Assembly: GCA_963845485.1 (NCBI GenBank)
Contig: CAWJSI010000003.1
Location: 1 to 64,000, forward strand
DNA: 64,000 nt
Direction: 5' to 3'
Source of the DNA: Bog-756 sp963845485
Lineage (GTDB): Bacteria; Actinomycetota; Acidimicrobiia; Acidimicrobiales; RAAP-2
Of the stretch, positions 1 through 8,951 are shown in pieces (positions within the stretch are counted from its first letter, which is position 1; each line of letters begins with the position of its first letter). The position numbers and the translations under genes were made by a program. The notes under the pieces were generated by a model, which searched no databases, was not told the DNA's origin, and saw only the letters and a program-made list of their open reading frames with translations.

Positions 1-98
1 GCGACCGCTTCGAGGTCCGGGTCTTCTCCCTGCCGCTGCGCGAGCACATCGACGAGCCCGTCCAAGAGCAGCTCATCGTCGAGCTCTACTCCAAGTAG
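1..98 (+). CDS. rpsD: 30S ribosomal protein S4, C-terminal end (partial)
   Basis: This is the last 31 codons of a gene that begins before the window. The translation starts DRFEVRVFSLPLREH and ends in VQEQLIVELYSK, the typical C-terminus of ribosomal protein S4, which binds 16S rRNA and nucleates assembly of the small subunit. The stop is TAG at 96-98. Its position just before rpoA matches the usual rpsM-rpsK-rpsD-rpoA-rplQ order, which supports the identification. The next gene begins about 100 bases downstream and I see no terminator between them, so read-through into rpoA is likely. Confidence 0.9.
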   Translation, partial: DRFEVRVFSLPLREHIDEPVQEQLIVELYSK

Positions 99-197
99 CC
101 GGCCCGAACCGACGCCAGCCCGCATCACCGCACCACCCACGACCGACCGAATCCCCACCGACACTGCGCACCAGACTGCCGAGGAGCCCTGATCAGC

Positions 198-1135
198 ATG
201 CTCATCATCCAACGACCCACCGTCGAATCCATCGGTGAAGAAGAGGACAACCGCCAGCGGTTCGCCGTCGGCCCGCTCGACCCGGGCTTCGGGCACACCT
301 TGGGCAACTCCCTGCGCCGCACCCTCCTCTCATCCATTCCCGGGGCCTCCATCACCCAGGTCCGCTTCGACGAGGCCCTGCACGAGTTCACCACCCTCCC
401 TGGCGTCAAAGAGGATGTGACCGACCTCATCTTGAACCTGAAGGACCTCCTGTTCCGGGTGCACAGCGAGGAGCCGGTGACCATCCGCCTCGACAAGCGC
501 GGCCCGGGCGATGCCACCGCCGGCGACCTGCAGGTCACCGCGGACGTGGAGGTGCTCAGCCCCACCCAGCACATCGCCTCGCTGAACGCCAAGGGCCGCC
601 TGGCCGTCGACCTCACCGTGGAGCGGGGCCGGGGCTACCTCTCGGCCGACAAGAACAAGCGCTCGACCGTCATCGGCGTGATCCCTGTCGACGCCATCTT
701 CTCGCCGGTCCGGCGGGTGGCTTTCACCGTCGAGCCGGTGCGGGTCGAGCAGTCGACCGACTTCGACCGGCTGGTGCTCGACATCGAGACCGACGGATCG
801 CTGACGCCCGCGAGGCGTTGGCCTCGGCCGGGGACACCCTGCGCACGCTGGTCGGCCTGGTGGCCGACCTGGAGGACGAGCCCATGGGTCTCGAGCTCGG
901 CGAAGTCGGCACCATCGGGACCGGTTCGCCCGACCTCGACCTCCGCATCGAGGACCTCGACCTCACCGAGCGTCCCCGCAACTGCCTCAAGCGGGCCCAG
1001 ATCAACACCATCGGCGAACTGGTCGACCGCACGCTCGACGACCTGCTCAACATCACCAACTTCGGCCAGAAGTCCCTCGACGAGGTGCTGCAGAAGCTGG
1101 ACGAGCGGGGACTCTCCCTGCGGGTCAAGGACTGA
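198..1135 (+). CDS. rpoA: RNA polymerase alpha subunit, with apparent frameshift near 807-812
   Basis: RNA polymerase alpha subunit: it dimerises to seed core assembly and its C-terminal domain contacts promoter UP elements and activators. The N-terminal domain is read from the ATG at 198 (MLIIQRPTVES, then GHTLGNSLRRTLLSSIPG) up to about 806. The C-terminal domain is in another frame, from about 812 to the TGA at 1133-1135, with the hallmark NCLKRAQINTIGELV and FGQKSLDEV helix-hairpin segments. Adding one C to the CCC run at 807-809 restores one protein of about 312 residues reading TPREALASAGDTL across the join, a normal length for the family. The gene is essential, so a one-base assembly or sequencing deletion is more likely than a broken gene. 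rplQ follows after 9 bases. Confidence 0.93.
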
Positions 1136-1144
1136 GGCTGCCAG

Positions 1145-1498
1145 ATGCTCGGGACTCCGAAGAAAGGACGCCGCTTCGGCGGTAGTTCAGCGCACCAGAA
1201 GGCCATGATGGGCAACCTGGTGGCTTCGCTCATTGCCGCCGAATACCTCGTCACGACCGAGGCCAAGGCCAAGGCCCTGCGCCCCGTGGCCGAGAAAGTC
1301 ATCACCGCGGCGGCCAAGGGCGGGGTGGCCCGCCAGCGCAACGTGGTGGCCTTCATCCGGGACAAGGACATGGCCCACAAGCTGTTCGTGGAGATCGGGC
1401 CCCGCTATGCCGAGCGGCCCGGTGGCTACACCCGGATCCTGAAGTTGGGCAACCGTCTGGGCGACAACGCCCCGATGGCCCGCATCGAACTGGTGTGA
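1145..1498 (+). CDS. rplQ: 50S ribosomal protein L17
   Basis: Large-subunit protein L17, 117 residues, a common bacterial length. The N-terminus (MLGTPKKGRRFGGSSAHQ) and the segment EAKALRPVAEKVIT-like at residues 39-54, followed by the terminal GDNAPMARIELV, are diagnostic. It lies just downstream of rpoA, its usual partner, and is probably co-transcribed. Its TGA overlaps a GTG at 1495 that could start truA, so translational coupling into the next gene is possible. Nothing unusual was seen. Confidence 0.95.
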   Translation: MLGTPKKGRRFGGSSAHQKAMMGNLVASLIAAEYLVTTEAKAKALRPVAEKVITAAAKGGVARQRNVVAFIRDKDMAHKLFVEIGPRYAERPGGYTRILKLGNRLGDNAPMARIELV

Positions 1499-2555
1499 GC
1501 CCTCCCCCCGGCACCGGGGGGAGCGACGGGGGCACGGCCGACACCACCGGGCGTGGCGGCGGCCCGGTCGACGAGCCCGGGACGGACGTCCCTGACAGCA
1601 CCGAAGTCACCGACACCACGCCACCGGCGGGCAGCCCGGCGTTCGCGGACAGCCCGGCAGTCGCTGACAGCACGGAAGTCGCTGGGTCGACCGAGACCGT
1701 CCGGTGGCGGATGACCGTGGCCTACGACGGATCGGGCTTCCACGGGTTCGCCGCCCAGCGGGACCAACGGACCGTGGCCGGCGCCCTCGGCGAGGCCCTG
1801 GCCAAAGTGGTGCGGGTGCCGGTCGCCCTCACCTGTGCGGGCCGGACCGACTCGGGGGTCCACGCCCTCCACCAGGTGGTCCACTTCGACGTACCCGCCG
1901 ACCGGGCCGCCGCCCTCGATCCGGACGACGTGGTCTCGTCGTGCAACAGTCAGTTGGGTCCGGCCATCGTGGTGCGCGACGCCGGGGCCGCGCCCCCGGC
2001 TTCGACGCCCGTCATTCGGCCACGGCCCGCCGCTACCGCTACCTGGTGGTGAACGCCCCGGTGGCCGACCCGTTGCTCGCCGGCCTGGCCTGGCACGTGG
2101 CCGACCCCCTCGACCTCCGCTCCCTCGCCGCCGCCTCTGACGCCCTCCTCGGCGAGCACGACTTCCGGGCGTTCTGCCGCCGGGTGCCGGGGACCTCGCC
2201 CGACGACCCCATCCCTCGCCGGGTGACGGCAGCCTCGTGGACCCAGCTGAGCCGGGCCGCCGAGGTGGGGGACGCCCGTGTCCCGCGCCTGGCTCCACCC
2301 GAGGCCGGCTCGACCCCGGCCCTGATGCCAGCGGTGGGCAGCCTGCTCGCCTTCGAGATCGAGGCCAACGCCTTCTGCCACCAGATGGTGCGGTCCCTCG
2401 TGGGCACCCTGGTCGACGTGGGCCGGGGCCGGAAGCGCCCGTCGGACATCAGGTGGATCCTGGCCTCGACCGACCGCCAGCAGGCCGCCCAGCCGGCCCC
2501 ACCCTGGGGCCTCACCCTCATGGAAGTCCGCTACGGGGACGGGCGGCTTGCCTGA
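1495..2555 (+). CDS. truA: tRNA pseudouridine(38-40) synthase, with apparent frameshift near 1993-1997
   Basis: TruA converts uridines 38-40 of tRNA anticodon arms to pseudouridine. The first half contains MTVAYDGSGFHGFAAQ and the catalytic aspartate motif CAGRTDSGVHALHQVVHFD. The second half, in another frame, contains TARRYRYLVVN, GEHDFRAFCRR and AFCHQMVRSLVGTLVDVG. One extra C in the run at 1993-1997 joins them as APPGFDARHSATARRYRY, so I read this as one gene with a missing base. The start is uncertain. GTG 1495 overlaps the rplQ stop but adds about 70 Gly/Pro/Thr-rich residues. ATG 1710, just before the conserved core, gives a more standard protein. It is the last gene of the rpoA-rplQ-truA run. 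Confidence 0.88.
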
Positions 2556-2657
2556 GGTGCCCGTTTCGTCGTATCCTGGGCAGTCGCCGGGTTGGCCAGG
2601 AAAGCCGATGGGCGGAGGCGGGTCACCCCTGGTGGTGGTCCGGATCGGCAGCAACCA

Positions 2658-2682
2658 CAGGCTCCGCATCGGTCGGAGCCTG
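2658..2682 (+). promoter_or_regulatory. Perfect 9-bp hairpin in the rplM leader
   Basis: The truA-rplM gap of about 185 bases holds an exact inverted repeat: CAGGCTCCG, a 7-base loop (CATCGGT), then CGGAGCCTG. No T-run follows, so it is not a textbook intrinsic terminator. It lies about 60 bases before the rplM start, where ribosomal-protein leader structures often sit. It may be a terminator for truA without a U-tract or a leader element of the rplM-rpsI operon. The structure is seen; the role is inferred. Confidence 0.4.
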
Positions 2683-2740
2683 ACTACCCGCAACCACCGG
2701 ACTCGGTAGTACCGGACAACTCACCGGACAAGGAAATTTC

Positions 2741-3208
2741 GTGCGCACGTTCTCACCCAAGCCTGCTGACATCACCCGCGCCTGGCGCATCGTCGACGCC
2801 GACGGCCTGGTCCTCGGCCGCCTGGCCACCGAGGTGGCCGCCATCCTGCGGGGCAAGCACAAGCCGACCTTCGCCCCCAACACCGACATGGGCGACCACG
2901 TCATCGTCATCAACGCCGAGAAGGTGGTCCTCACGTCGGGCAAGGCCGACGCCAAGATGGCCTACCGCCACAGTGGCTACCCGGGCGGGCTCACCGCCAC
3001 CAGCTACAGCGACCTGATGATCGATCGCTCCGACGACGTGGTCCGCAACGCCATCACCGGGATGCTGCCGAAGAACCGCCTGGGCCGCCAGATGGCTACC
3101 AAGCTCAAGGTCTACAAGGGTGCCGAGCACCCCCACGAGGCCCAGTCGCCCGAACCCCTCGACCTGCCCGGGGCCCGCCGCACGGCGTCGGCCCGGAGCG
3201 GCATCTAG
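2741..3208 (+). CDS. rplM: 50S ribosomal protein L13
   Basis: Large-subunit protein L13, an early assembly protein. The GTG start at 2741 is preceded by an AAGGA Shine-Dalgarno-like stretch. The N-terminus MRTFSPKPADITRAWRIVDA, the VLGRLATEVAAILRGKHKP segment and GMLPKNRLGRQMATKLKVYKG (split across the usual core) are diagnostic. At 155 residues it is slightly longer than most because of a Pro/Ala/Arg-rich tail (PEPLDLPGARRTASARSGI). It precedes rpsI, its standard operon partner, by about 105 bases. Confidence 0.95.
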   Translation: MRTFSPKPADITRAWRIVDADGLVLGRLATEVAAILRGKHKPTFAPNTDMGDHVIVINAEKVVLTSGKADAKMAYRHSGYPGGLTATSYSDLMIDRSDDVVRNAITGMLPKNRLGRQMATKLKVYKGAEHPHEAQSPEPLDLPGARRTASARSGI

Positions 3209-3266
3209 CCGTACGGGTCCAGTCGCCGACGGTCCATCCGCCTGAGCGGCCCGAACACCTGACACC

Positions 3267-3290
3267 AACGAACGCACCAACGAACGCACC
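3267..3290 (+). repeat. 12-bp perfect tandem duplication between rplM and rpsI
   Basis: AACGAACGCACC occurs twice back to back in the short rplM-rpsI spacer. The unit lies about 25 bases before the rpsI start and just before the AAGGAACG stretch that could act as the ribosome binding site. It is probably a replication-slippage duplication with no obvious role. Confidence 0.6.
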
Positions 3291-3313
3291 GAACAAGGAA
3301 CGCGAGGAACACA

Positions 3314-3712
3314 GTGGCCAACGCCGCCCCCATCTGTCAGACCACCGGTCGCCGAAAGCGAGCTGTGGCGCGCGTACGGATCCGTCCCGGCCAGGGTGCC
3401 ATCACGGTGAACGGGCAGAAGTTCGAGGAGTACTTCACCTCGGCCACCCACCGCATGATCGTCACCGAGCCCCTCCGGCTCACCGAGACCACCGAGTCAT
3501 GGGACTTCGACGTGACCATCGACGGCGGCGGTGTCTCCGGCCAGGCCGGCGCCTTCCGACTGGGCATCGCCCGGGCCCTGTGCGAGCTCGACCCCGAGCT
3601 GCGCGCCTCGCTGAAGAAGGCCGGCTTCCTCACCCGGGACTCCCGTGAGAAGGAGTCGAAGAAGTACGGACTGAAGAAGGCCCGTAAGGCGCCGCAGTAC
3701 TCCAAGCGGTAG
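3314..3712 (+). CDS. rpsI: 30S ribosomal protein S9
   Basis: Small-subunit protein S9, whose basic C-terminal tail reaches the decoding centre. The GTG start gives MANAAPICQTTGRRKRAVAR, and the body contains GGGVSGQAGAFRLGIARAL. The C-terminus SREKESKKYGLKKARKAPQYSKR (shown here in pieces by family: KKYGLKKAR then PQYSKR) is the universal S9 ending. It has 132 residues, normal for the family. It sits between rplM and glmM, with glmM starting 4 bases after its TAG, an arrangement typical of actinobacteria. Confidence 0.96.
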   Translation: MANAAPICQTTGRRKRAVARVRIRPGQGAITVNGQKFEEYFTSATHRMIVTEPLRLTETTESWDFDVTIDGGGVSGQAGAFRLGIARALCELDPELRASLKKAGFLTRDSREKESKKYGLKKARKAPQYSKR

Positions 3713-3716
3713 CCAC

Positions 3717-5081
3717 ATGGCTCCGACCAGCTTCGGCACCGACGGCGTCCGAGGCGTCGCCAACGTCGAACTGACACCGGAACTGGTGCTGGCCCTCGGC
3801 CGCGCCGTGGCCCGGACCATCTCGGCCACCACCTTCCTCATCGGACGCGACACCCGCCGCTCCGGACCGCTACTCCAGGCCGCCCTGTCGGCCGGCCTGG
3901 CCAGCGAAGGGGCCGACGTGGTCGATGTGGGTGTACTCCCCACCCCCGCCCTGGCCTGGCTGTCGGCCGAACGCCAGCTCCCCGCCGTCGTCATCTCGGC
4001 CTCGCACAACCCCTTCGGTGACAACGGCATCAAGCTGTTCGCCGCCGGCGGGGCGAAACTCAGCGAGGCCACAGAAGAGGCCATCGAGGCCGAGCTGGCC
4101 CGCGTCCTCGACCCCTCGGTCAAAGGCCCCCGCAGCCTCGAGGGCCACGGGGTGGGGAGCGTCACCGCCGAGCCGGGCCTCGGGGGCTCCTACGTCGAGC
4201 GCCTGGGTTCCCTCCTCGAGGGCCGGCGCCTGGACGGGCTCCGCCTGGTGGTGGACAGCGCCAACGGCTCGGCCTCGGCCCTGGCCGCCGGGCTCTACGA
4301 GGGCCTGGGCGCCGAGGTGGTGGCCATCGGCTGTGAACCGGACGGGACCAACATCAACGACGGCTGCGGATCGACGGACACGGCCACCCTCTCCCGTGCG
4401 GTGGTCGAGCACGGGGCCGACCTCGGCCTCGCCCTCGACGGCGATGCCGACCGGTTGCTCGCCGTGGGGCCCGACGGGGCCCTGGTCAACGGGGACGAGC
4501 TGATCGCCCTGTTCGCCCTTGACCTCGCCGACCGGGGCCAGCTGGCCGGCAACACGGTGGTGGTCACGGTGATGACCAACCTGGGTTTCCGCCTGGCCAT
4601 GGGGGAGCGCGACATCGTCGTGAAGGAGACCCCGGTGGGCGACCGTTACGTGCTGGCCGCCCTGGACAAGGACGGGCTCTCCCTCGGCGGCGAGCAGTCG
4701 GGCCACATCATCTTCCGCCGGCTGGCCACCACCGGGGACGGCATGCTCACCGGACTGGTCCTGGCCGACCTCGTGGTCCGGTCGGGCCGACCGTTGACGG
4801 AGCTGCTGGAAGGCCTGGTCACCCGGGTGCCCCAGGTGCTGGTCAATGTGCCCGTATCGGACATCGCCCTCCTGGACGGGGCCGAGGCGGTGTGGTCGGC
4901 CGTGGCCGAGGAGCAGGCCCGCCTGGGCGACGCCGGTCGGGTGCTGCTGCGGCCGAGCGGCACCGAGCCCCTGATCCGGGTCATGGTCGAGGCCACCGGG
5001 GACGGCGTGGCCGAGGCCATCGCCGCACGGCTCGGCACGCTGGTGGGATTCGAGCTGCAGGCCGCCACCACCCGGGGCTGA
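3717..5081 (+). CDS. glmM: Phosphoglucosamine mutase
   Basis: GlmM interconverts glucosamine-6-phosphate and glucosamine-1-phosphate on the way to UDP-GlcNAc for peptidoglycan. The 454-residue length is usual. The active-site phosphoserine loop SASHNPFGDNGIKLF lies at about residues 94-108, with the catalytic serine at about residue 96. The metal-binding loop DGDADR is near residue 241, the sugar-binding loop GGEQSGH near 325, and the phosphate-binding loop RPSGTEPLIRVM near 415. It starts 4 bases after rpsI and is followed about 95 bases later by glmS, which makes its substrate, so the pair forms a short amino-sugar module. Confidence 0.96.
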   Translation: MAPTSFGTDGVRGVANVELTPELVLALGRAVARTISATTFLIGRDTRRSGPLLQAALSAGLASEGADVVDVGVLPTPALAWLSAERQLPAVVISASHNPFGDNGIKLFAAGGAKLSEATEEAIEAELARVLDPSVKGPRSLEGHGVGSVTAEPGLGGSYVERLGSLLEGRRLDGLRLVVDSANGSASALAAGLYEGLGAEVVAIGCEPDGTNINDGCGSTDTATLSRAVVEHGADLGLALDGDADRLLAVGPDGALVNGDELIALFALDLADRGQLAGNTVVVTVMTNLGFRLAMGERDIVVKETPVGDRYVLAALDKDGLSLGGEQSGHIIFRRLATTGDGMLTGLVLADLVVRSGRPLTELLEGLVTRVPQVLVNVPVSDIALLDGAEAVWSAVAEEQARLGDAGRVLLRPSGTEPLIRVMVEATGDGVAEAIAARLGTLVGFELQAATTRG

Positions 5082-5176
5082 ACGGGCCCGCCGACGCCAC
5101 CCCGTTGGCCCAGGCCCGGTGGGGTGGGGCCCGCACCGCCGGTGCCGGGGACCCCTCGGCCGCTAGCCTCGGGGCC

Positions 5177-7054
5177 ATGTGCGGCATCATCGGCATCACC
5201 CGTGCCCAAGAGGACGGTCCCGATCGGGCCGATGTCTTGGAGGTCCTCTTAGAGGGGCTCGGCCGGCTCGAGTACCGCGGCTACGACTCGGCCGGGATCG
5301 CCCTCGTCGGCCCCGACCCCGCCGACGGCCTGTGGCGGGCCCGGGCGGCCAACGGCACCCGTTCGCTCGACGACCTGACCAAACGGGCCGAGGACGCCCC
5401 CGAGGGTTCGGGGGCAGGCATCGGCCACACCCGGTGGGCCACCCACGGCGGCCCGACCGAAGGGAACGCCCACCCCCATGTGGACTGTTCGGGCGGTCTG
5501 GCCCTCGTCCACAACGGCATCATCGAGAATCATGTGGAGCTGACCGATGAGTTGGTGGCGGCCGGCCACCACCTGGCGTCCGAGACCGACACCGAGGTGC
5601 TGGCCCACCTCATCGAGGCCGCCCTGGCCGAGCACCCCGGGCTCGGCCTGGCCGCCGCCGTGCGCACCGCCCTCGCCCGGGTCCAGGGTGCGTTCTCCCT
5701 GGCCGTCGTGACCTCGGCCGAGCCCGACCTCATCGTGGCCGCCCGCCGGGTCTCGCCCCTCCTCATGGGAGTCACCGAGGAGGCCGCCTTCCTGGCCTCG
5801 GACATCCCCGCCATCTTGGGCCTCACCCGTGACTTCTTCGTCCTGGAGGACGACGAGGTGGCCGAGCTGCGCCCCGGTTCGCTGCGGGTGACCGACCTCG
5901 AGGGCGCCGAGGTGCAGCCCCAGACCATCACCGTCGACTGGGACCTCGACGCCGCCCAGAAGGACGGCTTCGACGACTACATGAGCAAGGAGATGCACGA
6001 GCAGCCCAAAGCCGTGGCCGACACCCTGCTCGACCGGCTGCTGCCCGACGGCACCCTCTCCCTCGACGAGGTGCACATCACCAACGCCGAGCTACGCGCC
6101 GTCAACAAGGTCTTCATCGTGGCCTGCGGGAGCAGCTACCACGCCGGGCTGATGGCCAAATACGCCATCGAGCACTGGGCCCGCATCCCCGTCGAAATCG
6201 ACATCGCCAGCGAGTTCATCTACCGGGACCCCGTCCTTGACTCCACCACCCTCGTCATCGGGGTGAGCCAGTCCGGCGAGACCGCCGACACCCGCATCGC
6301 CATGGAGGAGGCCCACCGCCAGGGGGCGAAGGTCCTGGTCATCTGTAACGTGGTCGACTCGTCCATGGCCCGGGGCAGCGACGCCGTGCTCTACACGAGG
6401 GCCGGCCCCGAGATCGGCGTGGCCGCCACCAAGACCCACCTGGCCCAGATCACCGCCCTCGAGATCCTGGCCCTCTACCTGGCCCAGGCCCGGGGCACCC
6501 TGTCGCCCACCGACGCCCGGGACCTCTTCGGACACATGGGCGTGCTTCCCGAGAAGGTGGCCCTCGCCCTCGAGCGGGGAGCCGACGTGGAAGCCGTGGC
6601 CCGTCGCTACCGCGACTCCCCGTCGTTCATGTTCCTCGGTCGCCAGGTCGGCTATCCGGTGGCCCTGGAGGGCGCCCTCAAGTTGAAAGAGCTCTCCTAC
6701 CTCCGGGCCGAGGGCTTCCCCGCCGGCGAACTGAAGCATGGCCCGATCGCCCTCGTCGAGCCGGGGACCGTCGTCATCGCCGTGGCCACCCGCACCCCGA
6801 TCTGGAAGAAGCTGATGAGCAACGTCACCGAGGTCAAGAGCCGCGGGGCGACCGTGGTCCTCGTGGCCAACGACGGCGACGAGGAGACGGCCCGACAGGC
6901 CGACGCCGTCCTGTGGGTCCCCGAGACCGAGTACCTCTTCGCCCCGATCGTCGACGTGGTGCCGCTGCAGATGTTCGCCTACTCCCTCGCCCGCCTGCAC
7001 GGGCACGACGTGGACCGACCCCGCAACCTGGCCAAGGTGGTCACCGTCGAGTGA
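5177..7054 (+). CDS. glmS: Glutamine--fructose-6-phosphate aminotransferase (isomerizing)
   Basis: GlmS makes glucosamine-6-phosphate from fructose-6-phosphate and glutamine. I chose the ATG at 5177 because it exposes the catalytic Cys2 (MCGIIGI), the N-terminal nucleophile of class II amidotransferases; the open frame runs further upstream but would bury it. The 625-residue protein has the glutaminase domain (LEYRGYDSAGIAL, GHTRWATHG) followed by two SIS isomerase domains (VACGSSYHAGLMAKY, VSQSGETADT, ELKHGPIALVEPG) and ends in DRPRNLAKVVTVE. I see no glmS-ribozyme-like leader in the 95-base gap upstream. Its TGA overlaps the GTG of acpS. Confidence 0.97.
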   Translation: MCGIIGITRAQEDGPDRADVLEVLLEGLGRLEYRGYDSAGIALVGPDPADGLWRARAANGTRSLDDLTKRAEDAPEGSGAGIGHTRWATHGGPTEGNAHPHVDCSGGLALVHNGIIENHVELTDELVAAGHHLASETDTEVLAHLIEAALAEHPGLGLAAAVRTALARVQGAFSLAVVTSAEPDLIVAARRVSPLLMGVTEEAAFLASDIPAILGLTRDFFVLEDDEVAELRPGSLRVTDLEGAEVQPQTITVDWDLDAAQKDGFDDYMSKEMHEQPKAVADTLLDRLLPDGTLSLDEVHITNAELRAVNKVFIVACGSSYHAGLMAKYAIEHWARIPVEIDIASEFIYRDPVLDSTTLVIGVSQSGETADTRIAMEEAHRQGAKVLVICNVVDSSMARGSDAVLYTRAGPEIGVAATKTHLAQITALEILALYLAQARGTLSPTDARDLFGHMGVLPEKVALALERGADVEAVARRYRDSPSFMFLGRQVGYPVALEGALKLKELSYLRAEGFPAGELKHGPIALVEPGTVVIAVATRTPIWKKLMSNVTEVKSRGATVVLVANDGDEETARQADAVLWVPETEYLFAPIVDVVPLQMFAYSLARLHGHDVDRPRNLAKVVTVE

Positions 7055-7554
7055 GCGGCAGGGACCGTGCCGCTCCGGTGGGTGCGCTCGCCCGGAGCTC
7101 GGCCCTCGGCCTGGTGGCCGGGATCGGCACGGCGCCCGGGGTGGTGGGTGTCGGGGTCGACGCCGTCGACCTCGAGCGGTTCGCCCGCGTGCTCGGGCGC
7201 CGGGACCGGCTGGCCGACCGGGTCTTCACGGCGGGTGAACTGGCCTACGCCCGTCGAGCCGCCGACCCCGTTCCCCGTCTCGCCACCCGCTTCGCCGCCA
7301 AAGAGGCGGTCATGAAGTCCCTCGGGGTCGGGCTCGGAGCCTTCACCTTCCACGACGTGGAGGTGGTGCGGGTCGGCCTCGATGCGCCGGGCCTGGTGCT
7401 CACGGGTGCGGCCGACGAGCGGGCCCGACGGGCCGGGGTGACCCGGTGGCACCTCTCACTCACCCACACCGGCGAGGTGGCCATGGCCCTGGTGGTGGCC
7501 GAGGGCACCCCAGCCGGAGCGGCCGTCACCACCGGACCCCCGCCCAGGTCGTAG
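7051..7554 (+). CDS. acpS: Holo-[acyl-carrier-protein] synthase
   Basis: AcpS transfers phosphopantetheine from CoA to acyl carrier protein, activating fatty acid synthesis. The conserved GVGVDAVDLERFARVL supplies the metal-binding Asp, and RFAAKEAVMKSLGVG supplies the second metal ligand. The C-terminal WHLSLTHTGEVAMALVV completes the fold. The GTG at 7051 overlaps the glmS stop and gives 167 residues, about 40 more than a minimal AcpS because of Ala/Gly-rich ends. A later in-frame start nearer the core is possible. It lies between glmS and nnr, the standard actinobacterial order. Confidence 0.92.
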   Translation: MSGRDRAAPVGALARSSALGLVAGIGTAPGVVGVGVDAVDLERFARVLGRRDRLADRVFTAGELAYARRAADPVPRLATRFAAKEAVMKSLGVGLGAFTFHDVEVVRVGLDAPGLVLTGAADERARRAGVTRWHLSLTHTGEVAMALVVAEGTPAGAAVTTGPPPRS

Positions 7555-7565
7555 CGTCGGCATCG

Positions 7566-8951
7566 ATGCAGCCCGTCCTCACCGTCGCCGAGATGAACGC
7601 CGTGGACCGAGCGGCCCTCGAGACCACGACCATCGACGTCCTGGTCGGTCGGGCCGGCCTGGCCGTGGCCCTGGCCGCCCTCGACCTCATGGGCGGGGCC
7701 TACGGCCGACGGGTGCTGATCGTGGCCGGTCCCGGCAACAACGGGGCCGATGGCCGGGTGGCCGCCGGGCTCCTCGCCCGGCGCGGCGCCCGCACCACCG
7801 TGGTCGATGCCGGCTCCCCGGTCACCATCGGCCCTGTCGACCTGGTCATCGACGCCGCCTTCGGCACCGGGTTCCGGGGGGAGTTCCGGTTCCCACCGGT
7901 CCCGCCGGGCACCCCGGTGCTCGCCGTCGACATCCCCTCGGGCGTCAACGGTGACACCGGGTCGGCCTCGGGCGGCCCGGTTCCCGCGGCGCGGACGGTG
8001 ACCTTCGTGGCCCGCAAGCCCGGCCTCGTCCAAGGGGATGGGGTACGCCTGGCCGGCACGGTGGAAGTGGCCGACATCGGCCTGCCGCCGGGACGGCCGC
8101 CCGTCGCCCTCATGGACGACGACGACCTGGCCGGCCTGCTGCCGTCCCGCGCCCGGCAGGGCAACAAGTGGTCGGCCGCCGTGCTGGTGGTGGCCGGCTC
8201 CCCGGGCATGACCGGCGCCGCCTCCCTGTGCGCCCGGGCCGCCTACCGCGCCGGGGCGGGCATGGTCCGCCTGGGTGTCCCGGGGCTGGCCCTGGCCGAC
8301 TCGCCGGCCACCGAGGCGGTGGGGGTGGAGCTGGCCGACCACGGGTGGGCGTCGGCTGCCCTCGAGGCGGCGTCACGCTGCTCGGCTGTCGTGGTCGGGC
8401 CCGGCATCGGTCGCCACGAGGGGACAGCCGACGAGGTGACCCGGTTGGTGGCCGAGTCACCGGTGCCGGTGGTGGTCGACGCCGACGCCCTGTTCGCCCT
8501 CGGAAAGGTGGGCGGCGACCGTTCCCTCCAGGCCCGGTCACGGGTGGTCCTCACCCCCCACGACGGTGAGTACGCCCGGCTGGTCGGGGCCGATCCCGGC
8601 CCCGACCGCATCACCGCCGCCCGCGCCCTCGCCTCGGCGTCGGGGGCGGTGGCCCTCCTGAAGGGTCCGACCACGGCGGTGGCCCATCCCGACGGCCGGG
8701 TCCGTCTGGCCACGGCGGGCACCACCGCCCTCGCCACCGCCGGCACCGGGGACGTGCTCTCGGGGGTCATCGCGGCCTTCGTGGCCCGGGGTGTCGACCC
8801 CCTGGATGCGGCCGCCCTCGGGGCCCATGTCCACGGGCGGGCCGGTGCGCGGGCCTACGGCGAGGGCACCGTGGCCGGCGACCTCCCCGACCTGGTGGCC
8901 GAGGTGCTGTCCGGGCGCCGCCGGTCGGGCCGGCGAGGCCACCGTGGCTGA
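7566..8951 (+). CDS. nnr: Bifunctional NAD(P)H-hydrate epimerase / ADP-dependent dehydratase
   Basis: This enzyme repairs hydrated NADH and NADPH. The N-terminal epimerase domain (YjeF_N) shows VLIVAGPGNNGADGRVAA and VLAVDIPSGVNGDTG. The C-terminal ribokinase-like dehydratase domain shows VVVAGSPGMTGAASL, VVVGPGIGR, VLTPHDGEYARL, LLKGPTT and the catalytic TAGTGDVLSGVIAA. I chose ATG 7566 (MQPVLTVAEMNAVDRAA) because the family motif begins right there; the open frame extends upstream only as overlap with acpS. At 461 residues it is normal for the fused two-domain form. alr begins inside its last codons. Confidence 0.94.
   Translation: MQPVLTVAEMNAVDRAALETTTIDVLVGRAGLAVALAALDLMGGAYGRRVLIVAGPGNNGADGRVAAGLLARRGARTTVVDAGSPVTIGPVDLVIDAAFGTGFRGEFRFPPVPPGTPVLAVDIPSGVNGDTGSASGGPVPAARTVTFVARKPGLVQGDGVRLAGTVEVADIGLPPGRPPVALMDDDDLAGLLPSRARQGNKWSAAVLVVAGSPGMTGAASLCARAAYRAGAGMVRLGVPGLALADSPATEAVGVELADHGWASAALEAASRCSAVVVGPGIGRHEGTADEVTRLVAESPVPVVVDADALFALGKVGGDRSLQARSRVVLTPHDGEYARLVGADPGPDRITAARALASASGAVALLKGPTTAVAHPDGRVRLATAGTTALATAGTGDVLSGVIAAFVARGVDPLDAAALGAHVHGRAGARAYGEGTVAGDLPDLVAEVLSGRRRSGRRGHRG

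Noticed and set aside
198..1208. Single 336-residue rpoA reading frame
   Set aside because: Past about 806 this frame is Arg/Pro/Ser noise; the real C-terminal domain is in another frame.
5082..5176. glmS ribozyme leader
   Set aside because: Gap is only 95 bases with no ribozyme core; actinobacteria rarely carry it.
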